Numbered from the stretch's first letter, positions 1 through 8,767 are shown. The stretch: 64,000 nucleotides of DNA from an alpha proteobacterium BAL199 (GCA_000171835.1 ABHC01000017.1:79278-143277); one strand, 5' to 3'. Notes: generated by a model from the sequence alone, not told the origin. Made by a program: numbers and translations.

Positions 1-114
1 TCCCGGATCAGCCAAGTAGCCGACGCGGCCGCGAATCTTGCGGGTTGAGTTCGGTCGCTGCCGGTAGGAGGCTGCTGCCGACACGACATACCATCGCCGT
101 TCTGGAGAACCCCC

Positions 115-1569
115 ATGGCCGACACGCTCATCGTCAACGGCATCGTCGTCACGATCGACGGACAACGCCGAGTGATCGAGGACGGCGCGGTCGCGATTGA
201 GAAGGACCGGATCGTCGCGGTCGGGCCGACCTCGGAAGTCACCTCGGCCCATTCCGCGCCGAAGGTGATCGATGCGCGCGGCAAGGCGGTGATGCCCGGG
301 CTGGTGGATGGGCATGCCCATGCCGGACACGGTTTGATCAAGACCATGGGCGGCGGCAACGGCGCGCTGTGGTACCGGGCCTGCGAGACCGTCTACACTG
401 TGGCCTCGACCGAGGCGTTCTGGCACGCGGAAGCCAAGCTGGCCGCGCTGGAGCGGCTGAAGTTCGGCGTGACGACCGGTGTATCCCTGCTCGGCGGCGG
501 CGACACCATCATGCGCACCGACGAACCGGCCTATGGGGCGGCACACTGCGCCGGCGTGGTCGAGGTCGGCACCCGCTCGGTCGTCGCGGTCGGCTCGACC
601 CGCCCGCCGCACCCGCGCCGCTATGCCCGTTGGCAGGACGGGAGCAGCCAGGACCGCATGGTGACGTTCGCCGACCAGATGGCGACCTGCCGTACCCTGA
701 TCGACGATTGGCACGGCACTCACGGCGAGCGGATCCGCATCGCGCTGATCACCCCGACCCTGCGCGACGAGCACGTGGCCGAATTGGGAGCCGCAATGCT
801 TGAGGAGGCCAAGGCGCAGGCGAAGGAAATGCGCGCCCTGTCGCGTGATCGCGGGCTGGTCTTCACCCAGGACGGCCACACCACCGGCAGCGTGAAATTC
901 GCCCACACCCTCGGACTGCTCGGACCCGATGCTCTGCTGTCGCACGCCACCGGCCTGACCGACGAGGAGATCGCGATCTGCGCCGAGACCGAGACCCGGA
1001 TCGTCCACAACCCGAGCGCGGTCGCCGCCATCCTGGCGCGCTGCCCGGTCACCGAGTTGATCCAGGCTGGGGTCACCGTGTGCATCGGCTCCGACGCAAC
1101 CGCACCTGACCGTTCCGGCGACCTGTTCCGTCACATGCAGCAGTGCATGCACTACCACCGGACCTTTCACAAGGATCCGAGCTGGCTGCCGCCGGGCAAG
1201 ACCCTGGAGATGGTCACGATCGACGCGGCGCGGGCCTTGGGGCTGGACGCGGAGATCGGCTCGCTGGAGGTCGGCAAGAAGGCCGACGTGGTGCTGGTCG
1301 ACCTGCGGCGACCCCACCTTTATCCGTTCAACATGCCGGTGTTCCGGCTGGTGTACTTCGCCAACGGCAATGACGTGCACACCGTGATCGTCGACGGCGA
1401 GGTGGTGCTGGAGGATCGTAAGCCGATCCGGGTCGACGAGGATGCGGTGCTGGACGAGGCGCAGCGCGAGACCGAACTGATGCTGGACCGCACCGGCTTC
1501 CGCTCGATGCTCGACACGCCGGACGGGTTCTGGGGCACGGTGCGCGCCGGACCGGAGTTCCGCGACTGA
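115..1569 (+). CDS. TRZ/ATZ-type amidohydrolase (metal-dependent deaminase/hydrolase)
   Basis: Cytoplasmic metal-dependent hydrolase of 484 residues, the usual length for the atrazine-chlorohydrolase/cytosine-deaminase branch of the amidohydrolase superfamily. The N-terminal strand (DTLIVNGIVVTIDG) is typical of these composite barrels. Metal ligands are visible as H67 and H69 in DGHAHAGH, H255 in TQDGH, H277 in LSHATG and D327 in IGSDATAPD. The C-terminus carries the usual GSLEVGKKADVVLVDL strand. The ATG follows a TGGAGAAC ribosome site. It runs convergently into the GntR-led operon with 7 bp between stops, so it may belong to the same catabolic theme. The substrate cannot be told; amino-heterocycles, guanine-like compounds or ureido compounds are all possible. 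Confidence 0.85.
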   Translation: MADTLIVNGIVVTIDGQRRVIEDGAVAIEKDRIVAVGPTSEVTSAHSAPKVIDARGKAVMPGLVDGHAHAGHGLIKTMGGGNGALWYRACETVYTVASTEAFWHAEAKLAALERLKFGVTTGVSLLGGGDTIMRTDEPAYGAAHCAGVVEVGTRSVVAVGSTRPPHPRRYARWQDGSSQDRMVTFADQMATCRTLIDDWHGTHGERIRIALITPTLRDEHVAELGAAMLEEAKAQAKEMRALSRDRGLVFTQDGHTTGSVKFAHTLGLLGPDALLSHATGLTDEEIAICAETETRIVHNPSAVAAILARCPVTELIQAGVTVCIGSDATAPDRSGDLFRHMQQCMHYHRTFHKDPSWLPPGKTLEMVTIDAARALGLDAEIGSLEVGKKADVVLVDLRRPHLYPFNMPVFRLVYFANGNDVHTVIVDGEVVLEDRKPIRVDEDAVLDEAQRETELMLDRTGFRSMLDTPDGFWGTVRAGPEFRD

Positions 1570-1576
1570 GTTGGGC

Positions 1577-2275
1577 TTAGACTGAACTGAAGCCGTGGGC
1601 GGCGATCAGTTTCAGCATCATGTTCTTGGCGTCGATCCGGTGGGCGCGGTGGATGGCGCGCGCAGCCTCGGCATCACCCGCTGCGATTGCGTCGACCAGC
1701 CGACGGTGATCGTCATTGGAGGCACTCGGCGTCGGGCGCATGAACAGTGTCAGCAGCCGGGCGCGGTGCGCCTGGTCAGAGTAGGTGGTGACGACCGTCT
1801 CGAGCCGTCGGTTGCCGGCAAGCCTGACCAGCGACCGGTGGAATTCGTCGTCGGCCCGTGCCCAGCGATGCCGGTCGTCAGCCGCCAGCGCCGAGTCCAT
1901 TTCGTCGATGTGTTGGCGCAGTTCCGACAGTTCGACGTCGCCCGGCCGGGTGTTCGCGAGATTGTAGGCGGCGAGCGATTCCAACTCGGTGAGAATCGAG
2001 TAGATCTCTTCCATGTCGGCCGGCGCGATCGGCAGGATGCGCACGCCGTGCCGCGGCTTGACCTCCACCAACCCCTGGCCCTCCAGCACGATCGCCGCTT
2101 CGCGGATCGGCGTGCGGGACATTCCGAGCAGGGCCGCCAGTTCGATCTCCAGGTGGTTGGAGCCGGGCGGCAGCTTGTTGGAGATGACCATCTCGCGCAG
2201 CAAGGCGATGGCGCGTTGGGTCTGCGACAGTGGCTTCGCGTCGGGAGCGGCCGCGTCCGCCGATGCCGCGGTCAT
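1577..2275 (-). CDS. GntR-family transcriptional regulator, FCD (FadR-like) subfamily
   Basis: DNA-binding repressor of 232 residues. Residues ~15-85 form the winged helix-turn-helix (LLGMSRTPIREAAIVLEGQGLVEV). Residues ~95-220 are an all-helical FCD effector domain with the usual Asp/His metal-site residues (DDEFHRSLV, HRRLVDAI, HR). The ATG overlaps the stop of the upstream oxidoreductase as ATGA, so it is the last gene of a three-gene minus-strand operon and very probably regulates it. The inverted repeat at 4485-4524, upstream of the operon, is the obvious candidate operator. Effector unknown; FCD regulators usually sense sugar acids or carboxylates, which fits the two dehydrogenases. Confidence 0.9.
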   Translation of the reverse strand: MTAASADAAAPDAKPLSQTQRAIALLREMVISNKLPPGSNHLEIELAALLGMSRTPIREAAIVLEGQGLVEVKPRHGVRILPIAPADMEEIYSILTELESLAAYNLANTRPGDVELSELRQHIDEMDSALAADDRHRWARADDEFHRSLVRLAGNRRLETVVTTYSDQAHRARLLTLFMRPTPSASNDDHRRLVDAIAAGDAEAARAIHRAHRIDAKNMMLKLIAAHGFSSV

Positions 2276-3339
2276 GCGCGCGCCGATCCGAGGTCGACGA
2301 CGCGCCCAGCCGTCGCCGAGTCGTAGAGGGCGTATTCGATCTCAACATTGCGCAGGTAGCTCGCGGCGTCGTTCTCGATCGGGCTGCCGGTCAACAGGTG
2401 GTCGCTGACGTGCTTCTGCAGGGCGAACACGCTGTCGCCGCCGAAGCCGGCTTGTGAATAGCCGCCGCCGATCGGCTGCCATTCACGGCTGCCGGTGCTG
2501 CGAAACGTCAGATTGCCGAAGCCGTCCAGGGCGATCTGGCCGTCGGAACCTTCGATCAGGCACTCGCCCATGGTGAAGCGCGTGTTGTCGGCGACATGGT
2601 CGGTGAGGCGGTTGCCGTCGAACACCGCCCGCCGGCCGTCGGGGTAGCGGAACAGCAGGAATCCGGCATCCTCGCCGGCGATCACCGGGTTGAGCCGGCG
2701 CAGATCGGCGAACACCGAATCCGGCTCGCCCATCAGATACCGGAAGGTGTCGATCCAGTGGACGGCGGTCTCATGGATCAGGAACCGCTCCATTTTCTGG
2801 AAGTACGGTTGGCGCGACAGATAGGCGTCCGGGCCGCGCCCGTCGCCGGGCCGCATCCGAAACGAGATCTGGTACAGGTCACCGACCCGGCCGCTGGACA
2901 ACTCTTCTCGGATTGCGCGGTACCACGGCTGGAAGCGGAAGTTCTCGTGCACCACGACCAGCCGCTTGCGCTGTTCGATCAGGTGCACCGCCTCGCGCGC
3001 TTCGTCCAGCGACGTGCAGAACGGCTTCTGGCAAATGATCGCGCGCGCATCGGTCTCCAGCGCCTGCTTGATCAGCGCGAAGTGCGCGGGGGGTGGAGTG
3101 GCGATGTCAATGATGTCGGGCCGGATCGCGTCGAACAGACGGTCCGCGTCGGCATCGACGGCGACACCATGGTCCGCGCCGGCCTTGGCGGCCAGCATCC
3201 CCGAGGCCTTATCCCGGTCGACGTCGGCCAACCCGGCGAACGTGACATCGGGGTTTCGCAGCCATCCGTCTACGTGAAAGCCGGCGAAATAGCCGGCCCC
3301 GACGGTGACGGCCTTCAGCGGGGCAGGGGCGTCGGTCAC
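2272..3339 (-). CDS. Gfo/Idh/MocA-family oxidoreductase
   Basis: NAD(P)-dependent dehydrogenase, probably acting on a sugar, inositol or sugar acid. The Rossmann fold begins directly (AVTVGAGYFAGFHVDGW); the family EKP motif appears as QKPF near residue 115, and an HETAVHWIDTFRYL segment lies in the C-terminal substrate domain. I place the start at the GTG whose first base is 3339: it overlaps the upstream stop as GTGA and leaves only a short lead before the Rossmann fold (355 residues). A longer frame reaching 3750 merely reads antisense through the neighbouring dehydrogenase. Middle gene of the minus-strand operon, overlapping the GntR gene by 4 bp. Confidence 0.88.
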   Translation of the reverse strand: MTDAPAPLKAVTVGAGYFAGFHVDGWLRNPDVTFAGLADVDRDKASGMLAAKAGADHGVAVDADADRLFDAIRPDIIDIATPPPAHFALIKQALETDARAIICQKPFCTSLDEAREAVHLIEQRKRLVVVHENFRFQPWYRAIREELSSGRVGDLYQISFRMRPGDGRGPDAYLSRQPYFQKMERFLIHETAVHWIDTFRYLMGEPDSVFADLRRLNPVIAGEDAGFLLFRYPDGRRAVFDGNRLTDHVADNTRFTMGECLIEGSDGQIALDGFGNLTFRSTGSREWQPIGGGYSQAGFGGDSVFALQKHVSDHLLTGSPIENDAASYLRNVEIEYALYDSATAGRVVDLGSARA

Positions 3340-4439
3340 GCCGGTACCCGCATTTTGTAGGCGGCTGCAATTGCACCGGCGACGGCGTCGGTACGCGCAG
3401 AGCCGCCGAGGTCGGCGGTCAACATACGGCCCTCGACCAGGACATCCGAGACGGCGGTGCGCAATGCATCGCCCATGGCGATCGCCTCCGTGTTGCGGTG
3501 TTCGTGGCCGAGCCACTCCAGCATCATCGCCGCCGACAGGATCATTGCCATCGGGTTGGCTATGCCCTTGCCGGCAATGTCCGGCGCGCTGCCGTGGCAG
3601 GGCTGGAACACCGCGTGATGGTCGCCGATATCCGCCGACGGGGCCAGTCCCAGGCTGCCCATCAAGCCGGCACCCAGGTCGGACAGAATGTCGCCGAACA
3701 TGTTCTCGGTCACCAGCACGTCGAACATCCAGGGCTTCTGGACCATCCACAGCGCGGTGGCGTCGACGTAGGCGGTTTCCGCCTTGATCTCGGGATATGC
3801 CTTGGCGCGCTCGAAGAAGATTTTGCGGAAGAACGCGAAGGCCTGGAACACGTTCGCCTTGTCGACGCAGTGCACGAGACCCTGGCCGCGGCCCGACTGC
3901 TGGCGTTGGCGGGCCAGGCGGAACGCAAAGTCGAACAGTTTCTCCGAGATCGCCCGGGTGATGACCAGGGTCTCGCGGGCCTCCTTGTCGTCCTCGACCA
4001 CGCCCTTGCCGTGCGAGGCGAACAGCCCTTCGGTCGACTCGCGGATGATCACAAAGTCGATATCGGTGACCCGGCTCGACTTGAGCGGGACGTCCTGGCC
4101 GGGCTGCACGAACACCGGGCGGACCCCGGCGTACAGGCCGAGTTTCATGCGCAGTTCGATCTGCGGGGAAATCTCGGTGCCGTCGGGGTAGCGGACCGCC
4201 GGCAGTCCCATCGCGGACAGCAGGATCGCATCGGCCTTGCGCGCGGTGTCCAGCGAAGCTTCGGGCAGCGACTCGCCAGTCTCGCGGTAGTGCGCCGCAC
4301 CGGCGGCTACTTCGTGGAACTGGAATGCCAGGGTTTCGGACTCGCGAGCGAGGTCCTGCAGCAGCCTGACGGTGGGAGCCATGATCTCCGGTCCGATTCC
4401 GTCACCGCCGAACACCGCGATCTTGAATGTCTGTCGCAT
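3336..4439 (-). CDS. Isocitrate/isopropylmalate dehydrogenase-family protein
   Basis: NAD-dependent beta-decarboxylating dehydrogenase of 367 residues. Signatures are GGDGIGPEI at the N-terminus, the substrate-binding RMKLGLYAGVRP loop, DKANVFQ, YVDATALWMV, and the metal-binding stretch FDVLVTENMFGDILSDLGAG followed by MGSLGLAPSA. It resembles LeuB and tartrate dehydrogenase. It sits in a catabolic operon with a Gfo/Idh/MocA enzyme and an FCD regulator rather than with leuCD, so a role on a hydroxy-acid such as tartrate or a related malate is more likely than leucine synthesis; this is inference. First gene of the operon, divergent from pyrD. Confidence 0.85.
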   Translation of the reverse strand: MRQTFKIAVFGGDGIGPEIMAPTVRLLQDLARESETLAFQFHEVAAGAAHYRETGESLPEASLDTARKADAILLSAMGLPAVRYPDGTEISPQIELRMKLGLYAGVRPVFVQPGQDVPLKSSRVTDIDFVIIRESTEGLFASHGKGVVEDDKEARETLVITRAISEKLFDFAFRLARQRQQSGRGQGLVHCVDKANVFQAFAFFRKIFFERAKAYPEIKAETAYVDATALWMVQKPWMFDVLVTENMFGDILSDLGAGLMGSLGLAPSADIGDHHAVFQPCHGSAPDIAGKGIANPMAMILSAAMMLEWLGHEHRNTEAIAMGDALRTAVSDVLVEGRMLTADLGGSARTDAVAGAIAAAYKMRVPA

Positions 4440-4484
4440 GCCACACCCTGCCTTTCGCTCGAACCACGCAATGTCTCTGTATAG

Positions 4485-4524
4485 TTCGATATAATGAATT
4501 AATCAATGCATACATTATTTCGAT
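4485..4524. promoter_or_regulatory. Candidate operator: 12-bp inverted repeat between divergent operons
   Basis: TTCGATATAATG (4485-4496) and CATTATTTCGAT (4513-4524) are inverted copies matching at 10 of 12 positions around a 16-bp AT-rich spacer. A second small palindrome, AATG-N4-CATT, lies at 4505-4516. The block stands out as very AT-rich in GC-rich surroundings and lies 46 bp upstream of the dehydrogenase operon start. It is a likely binding site for the GntR/FCD repressor and probably overlaps the operon promoter. Confidence 0.5.
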
Positions 4525-4606
4525 CCTGGGTGATTGTGCGTGGCACGTATCGCCGATGCACTCCGAAGCTTGCCGCCTGCGACGCCCGCGACTACCGTCC
4601 CGCGCC

Positions 4607-5680
4607 ATGAGCCTGTTTGACCTCGCCATGCCGGCGATGCGGTGCCTCGATCCGGAAACCGCGCATCGCATCACCGTCCGCACGCTCGGTGCCGGTCTCG
4701 GTCCCGTCGACCATTCGACCGCGCCGTCGGCGCTGCGCCAGCGGATCTGGGGACTGGATTTCGCGCATCCCGTCTGCATGGCCGCGGGCTTCGACAAATC
4801 CGCCGAATGCTGGCGCGGCCTGCAACGGCTCGGCGTCGGAGCGGTCGAGGTCGGAACCGTCACGCCACGGCCGCAGGCCGGGAACCCTCGGCCGAGGCTG
4901 TTCCGCTTGCCCGATGACCGGGCGGTGATCAACCGCAACGGCTTCAACAACGCCGGCCTGGATGTCGCGAAAGCCCGTCTGATGAACCGGGACCGGCGAA
5001 CCGGTATCGTCGGCATCAACATTGGCGCCAACAAGGACACCGCCGACCCGGTCGACGACTACGTCATGGGGATGCGCCAACTGGCGCCGCTGGCGGACTA
5101 TGTGACCATCAACGTCTCCTCGCCGAACACGCCGGGCCTGCGCGACCTGCAGGGCGAGGGGCCGCTCGGCCGCCTGCTGACGGCGGCGTTGCAGGTACGG
5201 ACCGAGGTGTGCCGCGAGGCGGGACCACCGGTGCTGTTGAAGATCGCCCCGGATCTTGCCGATGGGCAACTCCAGGCGATCGTCGAGACTGCGGTCGCAT
5301 GCGGGGTCGACGGGTTGATCGTCTCGAACACCACGATCGCGCGTCCCGATTCGCTGCAAAGCCGGTCGCGAAGCGAGCCCGGCGGACTGAGCGGCCGGCC
5401 GCTGTTCTCGCCCTCCACACGGGTCCTTGCCCGGGCCTTTCGTGTCGCCGCCGGCCGGCTGCCGCTGGTCGGTGTGGGGGGCATTGAGGACGGAGCGACA
5501 GCTTATGCCAAGATCCGCGCCGGCGCCCGATTGGTGCAGCTCTACACAGCACTGGTGTATAAAGGTCCCGGGCTGTTCCGACGCATCCGCGACGATCTCG
5601 CAGCACGGCTCGCGGCGGACGGCCTGACGCGGATCGAGGACGCGGTCGGTCTGGACGCCGACCGGCTCGCCGACGGATAG
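4607..5680 (+). CDS. pyrD: Dihydroorotate dehydrogenase (quinone), class 2
   Basis: Oxidises dihydroorotate to orotate in pyrimidine synthesis, passing electrons to membrane quinone. Class 2 features: an N-terminal helical membrane-anchoring extension (residues ~1-40), the FMN-binding AAGFDKSAE, NRNGFNNAG, catalytic Ser in TINVSSPNTPGLR, LLKIAPDL, and the phosphate-binding GVGGIEDG and LYTALVYKGPGL near the C-terminus. The ATG at 4607 gives 357 residues, the normal length. The frame is open from 4427 but that extension is not PyrD-like. The gene stands alone, divergent from the dehydrogenase operon; the EAL gene follows at once. Confidence 0.95.
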   Translation: MSLFDLAMPAMRCLDPETAHRITVRTLGAGLGPVDHSTAPSALRQRIWGLDFAHPVCMAAGFDKSAECWRGLQRLGVGAVEVGTVTPRPQAGNPRPRLFRLPDDRAVINRNGFNNAGLDVAKARLMNRDRRTGIVGINIGANKDTADPVDDYVMGMRQLAPLADYVTINVSSPNTPGLRDLQGEGPLGRLLTAALQVRTEVCREAGPPVLLKIAPDLADGQLQAIVETAVACGVDGLIVSNTTIARPDSLQSRSRSEPGGLSGRPLFSPSTRVLARAFRVAAGRLPLVGVGGIEDGATAYAKIRAGARLVQLYTALVYKGPGLFRRIRDDLAARLAADGLTRIEDAVGLDADRLADG

Positions 5681-5717
5681 GAGCATCGCCATACTGGGCC
5701 ACGTCCTGATCGCCGCT

Positions 5718-6890
5718 GTGTACCTTGCCCTCGCCGTCGGTGGTGGTGCCGGGGCCGAGTATCTGGAACTGGTGCCGGCCTTGCCGGTTGCGACGGCCAT
5801 GGCGGCTGTCGGTGGCGCAGTGCATCTCGTGGTCTGGCTGAAACGCCGGACCCGCGCGCTGGAACGGCGGGTTCGCGAACTGACCCACGACATCGAGGAA
5901 CTAAGGATCGAGGCGGAGGCCACGCGCGCCGATCTGGAAACGCTGCACCTGCGCTTCGACGATATGCCCGACGCCGACAAGTTGTCCTCGGAGCTGAAGG
6001 TTCTGGGCGGATTGCTCAAGCAGTTGTCGGAAAAGAAGGAAGCGGCGGTCTCCGGGAAAGCGCTGGCGGCGCCGGATGCCAAAGCCGGGGCCGGAGCCGG
6101 CTCAGCTGAGATCAAGCGGTCGACCGCTCCGACCATCGTCCTGGGCGAAGCGCAGCTTCTGGAGGCGATCGAGCGGGGGCTGCGCGAAGAGAAGGTCGAA
6201 CTCTACATCCAGCCGGTGGTCAGCCTGCCGCAGCGCCGGCGCCGGTTCTATGAGTGCTACTCACGGATCGTCACCGACGGCGGCGGCGTGATCATGCCCG
6301 AGCAGTACATACCGGTGGCCGAGCGCGCCGGCCTGATGGCGGCGATCGACAACCTGCTGCTGGTGCGGTGCGTGCAGATCGTCCGTCGGGCACGGCGCGA
6401 CCAGCCGGATGTCGGGTTCTTCTGCAACATCTCCAGCGCCTCGCTGACGGACGCCGACTTTTTCCAGGACTTCATCGGCTTCATGGCGGAGAACAAGCAG
6501 CTTTCCGAAACCCTGATCTTCGAGTTCGACCAGGCCAGTATCGATGCCGGCGACTACCTGACGCGGGTCAACCTGCAGCGGCTGCGCGGCTTCGGCTACC
6601 GGTTCTCGCTCGACCAGGTTACCGACATGGACCTCGATCTGCCGGATCTGGCGTCACAGGGGTTCCGCTACATCAAGGTCGGGGCGCACATGCTGCACGA
6701 ACTGGCGCGTGGCGACGATCCGATCCTGGACATGCGGGCGCTCAAGGGCGCGTTGGACCGCAACGCGATGGACCTGATCGTGGAGAAGATCGAGAGCGAG
6801 GACATGCTGCTCGACCTTCTGGAGTTGCGGGTGGATTTCGGCCAGGGCTATCTGTTCGGAGAGCCGCGGCCGCTGGCCGGTGCCGGCTGA
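5718..6890 (+). CDS. EAL-domain protein with degenerate catalytic motifs, TipF-like
   Basis: Membrane-anchored protein with two N-terminal hydrophobic segments, a coiled coil (residues ~50-115, HDIEELRIEAEATRADLETL), a low-complexity linker and an EAL fold (~150-388). The signature EAL is replaced by ECY (RFYECYSRI) and the DDFG metal motif by SLDQVTDM; NISSASL, VEKIESE and FGQGYLFGEPRPL are kept. It is therefore probably a c-di-GMP binder, not a phosphodiesterase. Architecture and length match TipF, the alphaproteobacterial flagellar-assembly factor. The start is uncertain: GTG 5718 cuts into the first hydrophobic helix. The in-frame lead from 5691 (ATA) or 5694 (CTG) adds LGHVLIAA and sits 7-10 bp after AGGAG (5679-5683). 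Confidence 0.82.
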   Translation: MYLALAVGGGAGAEYLELVPALPVATAMAAVGGAVHLVVWLKRRTRALERRVRELTHDIEELRIEAEATRADLETLHLRFDDMPDADKLSSELKVLGGLLKQLSEKKEAAVSGKALAAPDAKAGAGAGSAEIKRSTAPTIVLGEAQLLEAIERGLREEKVELYIQPVVSLPQRRRRFYECYSRIVTDGGGVIMPEQYIPVAERAGLMAAIDNLLLVRCVQIVRRARRDQPDVGFFCNISSASLTDADFFQDFIGFMAENKQLSETLIFEFDQASIDAGDYLTRVNLQRLRGFGYRFSLDQVTDMDLDLPDLASQGFRYIKVGAHMLHELARGDDPILDMRALKGALDRNAMDLIVEKIESEDMLLDLLELRVDFGQGYLFGEPRPLAGAG

Positions 6891-6908
6891 TCAATCGTGA
6901 GGGCGGGA

Positions 6909-7769
6909 ATGTTCGAGAGGATCGACGGTCTGGCGGCGATCGCCGACCGGTATGACGGCTATGTGTTCGACGTCTGGGGCACGCTGTATGACGGCGGCGA
7001 TGCTTTCCCTGCCGCGTTGACCGTGCTGCGCACGCTGGCGGAGGCCGGCAAGGCGGTTGTGGTGCTGTCGAACTCGCCGCGGCGGCCGTCGGTGGTGGCC
7101 GATCGTCTGCGGCGAATCGGCATCGGCGATGACCTGTACCGCGAGATCATCACGTCGGGCGGGGAGAGCCACCGGTATCTGAGGGACCGTCCGGACGCGT
7201 TCCATGCCGGTCTCGGGTCCCTGGCATTCGGCTTCGCGCCGAGCCGGGTGCCGGACATCCTGCCCGGCACCGGGTTTCAGCCGACCGATGATCTGGATGC
7301 CGCGGACTGGATCCTGAACGCCGGACCGGAGGGCGAGACCGATACCGTCGACCTTTATGAGGATGCGCTGCGCCGTGGCGCCGAGCGCGGGCTGGTCATG
7401 CTGTGCGCCAACCCGGACCGGGTGGTGGTCGATCGCGGGGTCCTGAAGATCCACGCCGGCGCGCTGGCAGACCGGTATGAGGCGCTGGGCGGGCGGGTCC
7501 ACTACCACGGCAAGCCGCACGCCCCGGTGTTCGAGCGTTCGATCGCGACCCTCGGCGTAACAGCCGATCGGGTCCTGGTGGTCGGCGACAACCGGGCGAC
7601 GGATGTCGCGGGCGCGGTGGCGGCCGGCATCGACTCGCTGCTTCTGGCCGACGGCGTGCATCACGAGGAACTGCTGGACGGCGGCCGGCTGTCGGAGGCT
7701 GGCGTCGCGGCCTTCCTGGCAACCCCTGGGCCGCAGCCACGGTGGGTTTCGGCGCGGCTGACTTGGTAG
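6909..7769 (+). CDS. HAD-superfamily class IIA hydrolase (TIGR01459 type)
   Basis: HAD-fold protein of about 286 residues. Motif I is FDVWGTLYDGG, with the nucleophile Asp but Trp where most HAD phosphatases carry the second Asp, as is usual in this alphaproteobacterial subfamily. Motif II is VVLSNSPRR, the motif III Lys lies in YHGKPHAPVF, and motif IV is VLVVGDNRATDVAGA. A NagD-like C2 cap lies in the middle. The ATG at 6909 follows GAGGGCGGG; an in-frame GTG at 6897 is possible. Substrate unknown; the family is annotated as a putative phosphatase. It follows the TipF-like gene by 18 bp and may be co-transcribed. Confidence 0.85.
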   Translation: MFERIDGLAAIADRYDGYVFDVWGTLYDGGDAFPAALTVLRTLAEAGKAVVVLSNSPRRPSVVADRLRRIGIGDDLYREIITSGGESHRYLRDRPDAFHAGLGSLAFGFAPSRVPDILPGTGFQPTDDLDAADWILNAGPEGETDTVDLYEDALRRGAERGLVMLCANPDRVVVDRGVLKIHAGALADRYEALGGRVHYHGKPHAPVFERSIATLGVTADRVLVVGDNRATDVAGAVAAGIDSLLLADGVHHEELLDGGRLSEAGVAAFLATPGPQPRWVSARLTW

Positions 7770-7831
7770 CCCAAGGACCACATCTGGTCGCTTGCTTGTG
7801 CCGTGCCGGAAAATCCAATACAATATATAGG

Positions 7832-7846
7832 CTTTTGAAACAAAAG
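7832..7846. promoter_or_regulatory. Inverted repeat in the Lrp/AsnC gene promoter region
   Basis: CTTTTG-AAA-CAAAAG is a perfect 6-bp inverted repeat centred about 18 bp upstream of the Lrp/AsnC start. Just before it is an AT-rich stretch with TATATAG that could be a -10 element. Lrp/AsnC proteins usually regulate their own gene, so this is a plausible autoregulatory site. Confidence 0.4.
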
Positions 7847-7856
7847 GTTTTTAAGC

Positions 7857-8369
7857 ATGGCGGGTGAACTGGATGGTCAGCTCGACAAAGTCGGCTGGCA
7901 GCTCCTTCGGGTCCTGCAGGAGGACGCGCGTCTCTCGTTCAGTGAACTAGGCCGACGGGTCGGCCTGTCGTCGCCGGCAGTGGCTGAACGGGTCCGCCGG
8001 ATGGAGGATTCCGGGGTCATCACCGGCTATCGCTGTCTGGTCGAGCCCTCGAAGCTCGGCTACCCGACCACCGCATTCATCCACCTCAAAGTCACCGGCG
8101 AACACCACGGACGGATCGCGACCGTGGCGCACACCCTGGCGGAGGTTCAGGAATGCCATCACGTGACCGGCCAGGACAGCTTCATGATCAAGGTGATCGT
8201 GTCCTCGATGGTGCATCTCGAACACGTTATCGCCCAGTTGCGGACCTACGGTGAGACCACGACATCCATCGTCCTGTCGTCGCCGGTGAAGTCGAAGATG
8301 GTGATGGCCGGGCCGAGCGTGCGGGTCGGACCACAGTTGCCTCCGATGGCTTATGAGAACACCGGCTGA
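7857..8369 (+). CDS. Lrp/AsnC-family transcriptional regulator
   Basis: 170-residue feast/famine regulator. Residues ~8-65 are the N-terminal helix-turn-helix (LLRVLQEDARLSFSELGRRV, LSSPAVAERVRRMEDSGVI). Residues ~75-155 form the ligand-binding RAM domain (EVQECHHVTGQDSFMIKVIVSS). These proteins form octamers around DNA and often sense amino acids. The upstream region is AT-rich with a short inverted repeat. It ends base-to-base against the convergent ybaK remnant, so the target is not obvious from context. Confidence 0.92.
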   Translation: MAGELDGQLDKVGWQLLRVLQEDARLSFSELGRRVGLSSPAVAERVRRMEDSGVITGYRCLVEPSKLGYPTTAFIHLKVTGEHHGRIATVAHTLAEVQECHHVTGQDSFMIKVIVSSMVHLEHVIAQLRTYGETTTSIVLSSPVKSKMVMAGPSVRVGPQLPPMAYENTG

Positions 8370-8699
8370 TCAGTCCTTGCGGACGTCCAGCACCGTGCCG
8401 CCAGTCAAGGTGCACAGGACGTCGGGTGTCAGTTCAAACACCGCGTTCGGTGTCCCGGCGGCGCACCAGATCCGCTCCAGCGCAATGAGATCGGCATCCA
8501 GGTAGACGACCGGCTCGATCGCGTGGCCGATCGGGGCGACGCCTCCGATGGCGAAGCCGGTCGCTTCGCGCACGAAGTTGGCATCGGCCCGGCGGATCTT
8601 CTCGCCGAGGGCGGTGGCCACCTTCTTTTCGTCGACCCGGTTCGGGCCGCTTGCCACCACCAGCACCGAGCGCCCGCTGTCGTCGGCGCGGAACACCAT
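8370..8699 (-). pseudogene. N-terminally truncated YbaK/ProX-family aminoacyl-tRNA deacylase
   Basis: The 109 residues ([48 protein letters not shown]) match the C-terminal two thirds of YbaK-type editing proteins, which are normally ~150-165 residues. Homology continues upstream of the ATG as EAAQIGKS, including the conserved Lys (codon 8703-8705; E. coli K46 equivalent). The frame then loses similarity and meets a stop near 8780 without a usable start codon. About 35-40 residues are missing, and that space is occupied by the rpmB promoter on the other strand. Translated from 8699, the protein would lack the key Lys. Probably a relic, unless it uses an unusual start. Confidence 0.65.
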
Positions 8700-8729
8700 C
8701 GACTTGCCGATCTGGGCGGCCTCACGCGC

Positions 8730-8758
8730 TTGACGCCCATCGCCGGCTCGCGTATATC
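8730..8758 (+). promoter_or_regulatory. Sigma-70-type promoter of rpmB
   Basis: TTGACG (8730-8735) and TATATC (8753-8758) are separated by exactly 17 bp, a near-consensus housekeeping promoter. A transcript would start around 8765, about 85 bases before rpmB. It lies inside what should be the 5' part of ybaK on the other strand. Confidence 0.7.
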
Positions 8759-8767
8759 GCCGGCTCC

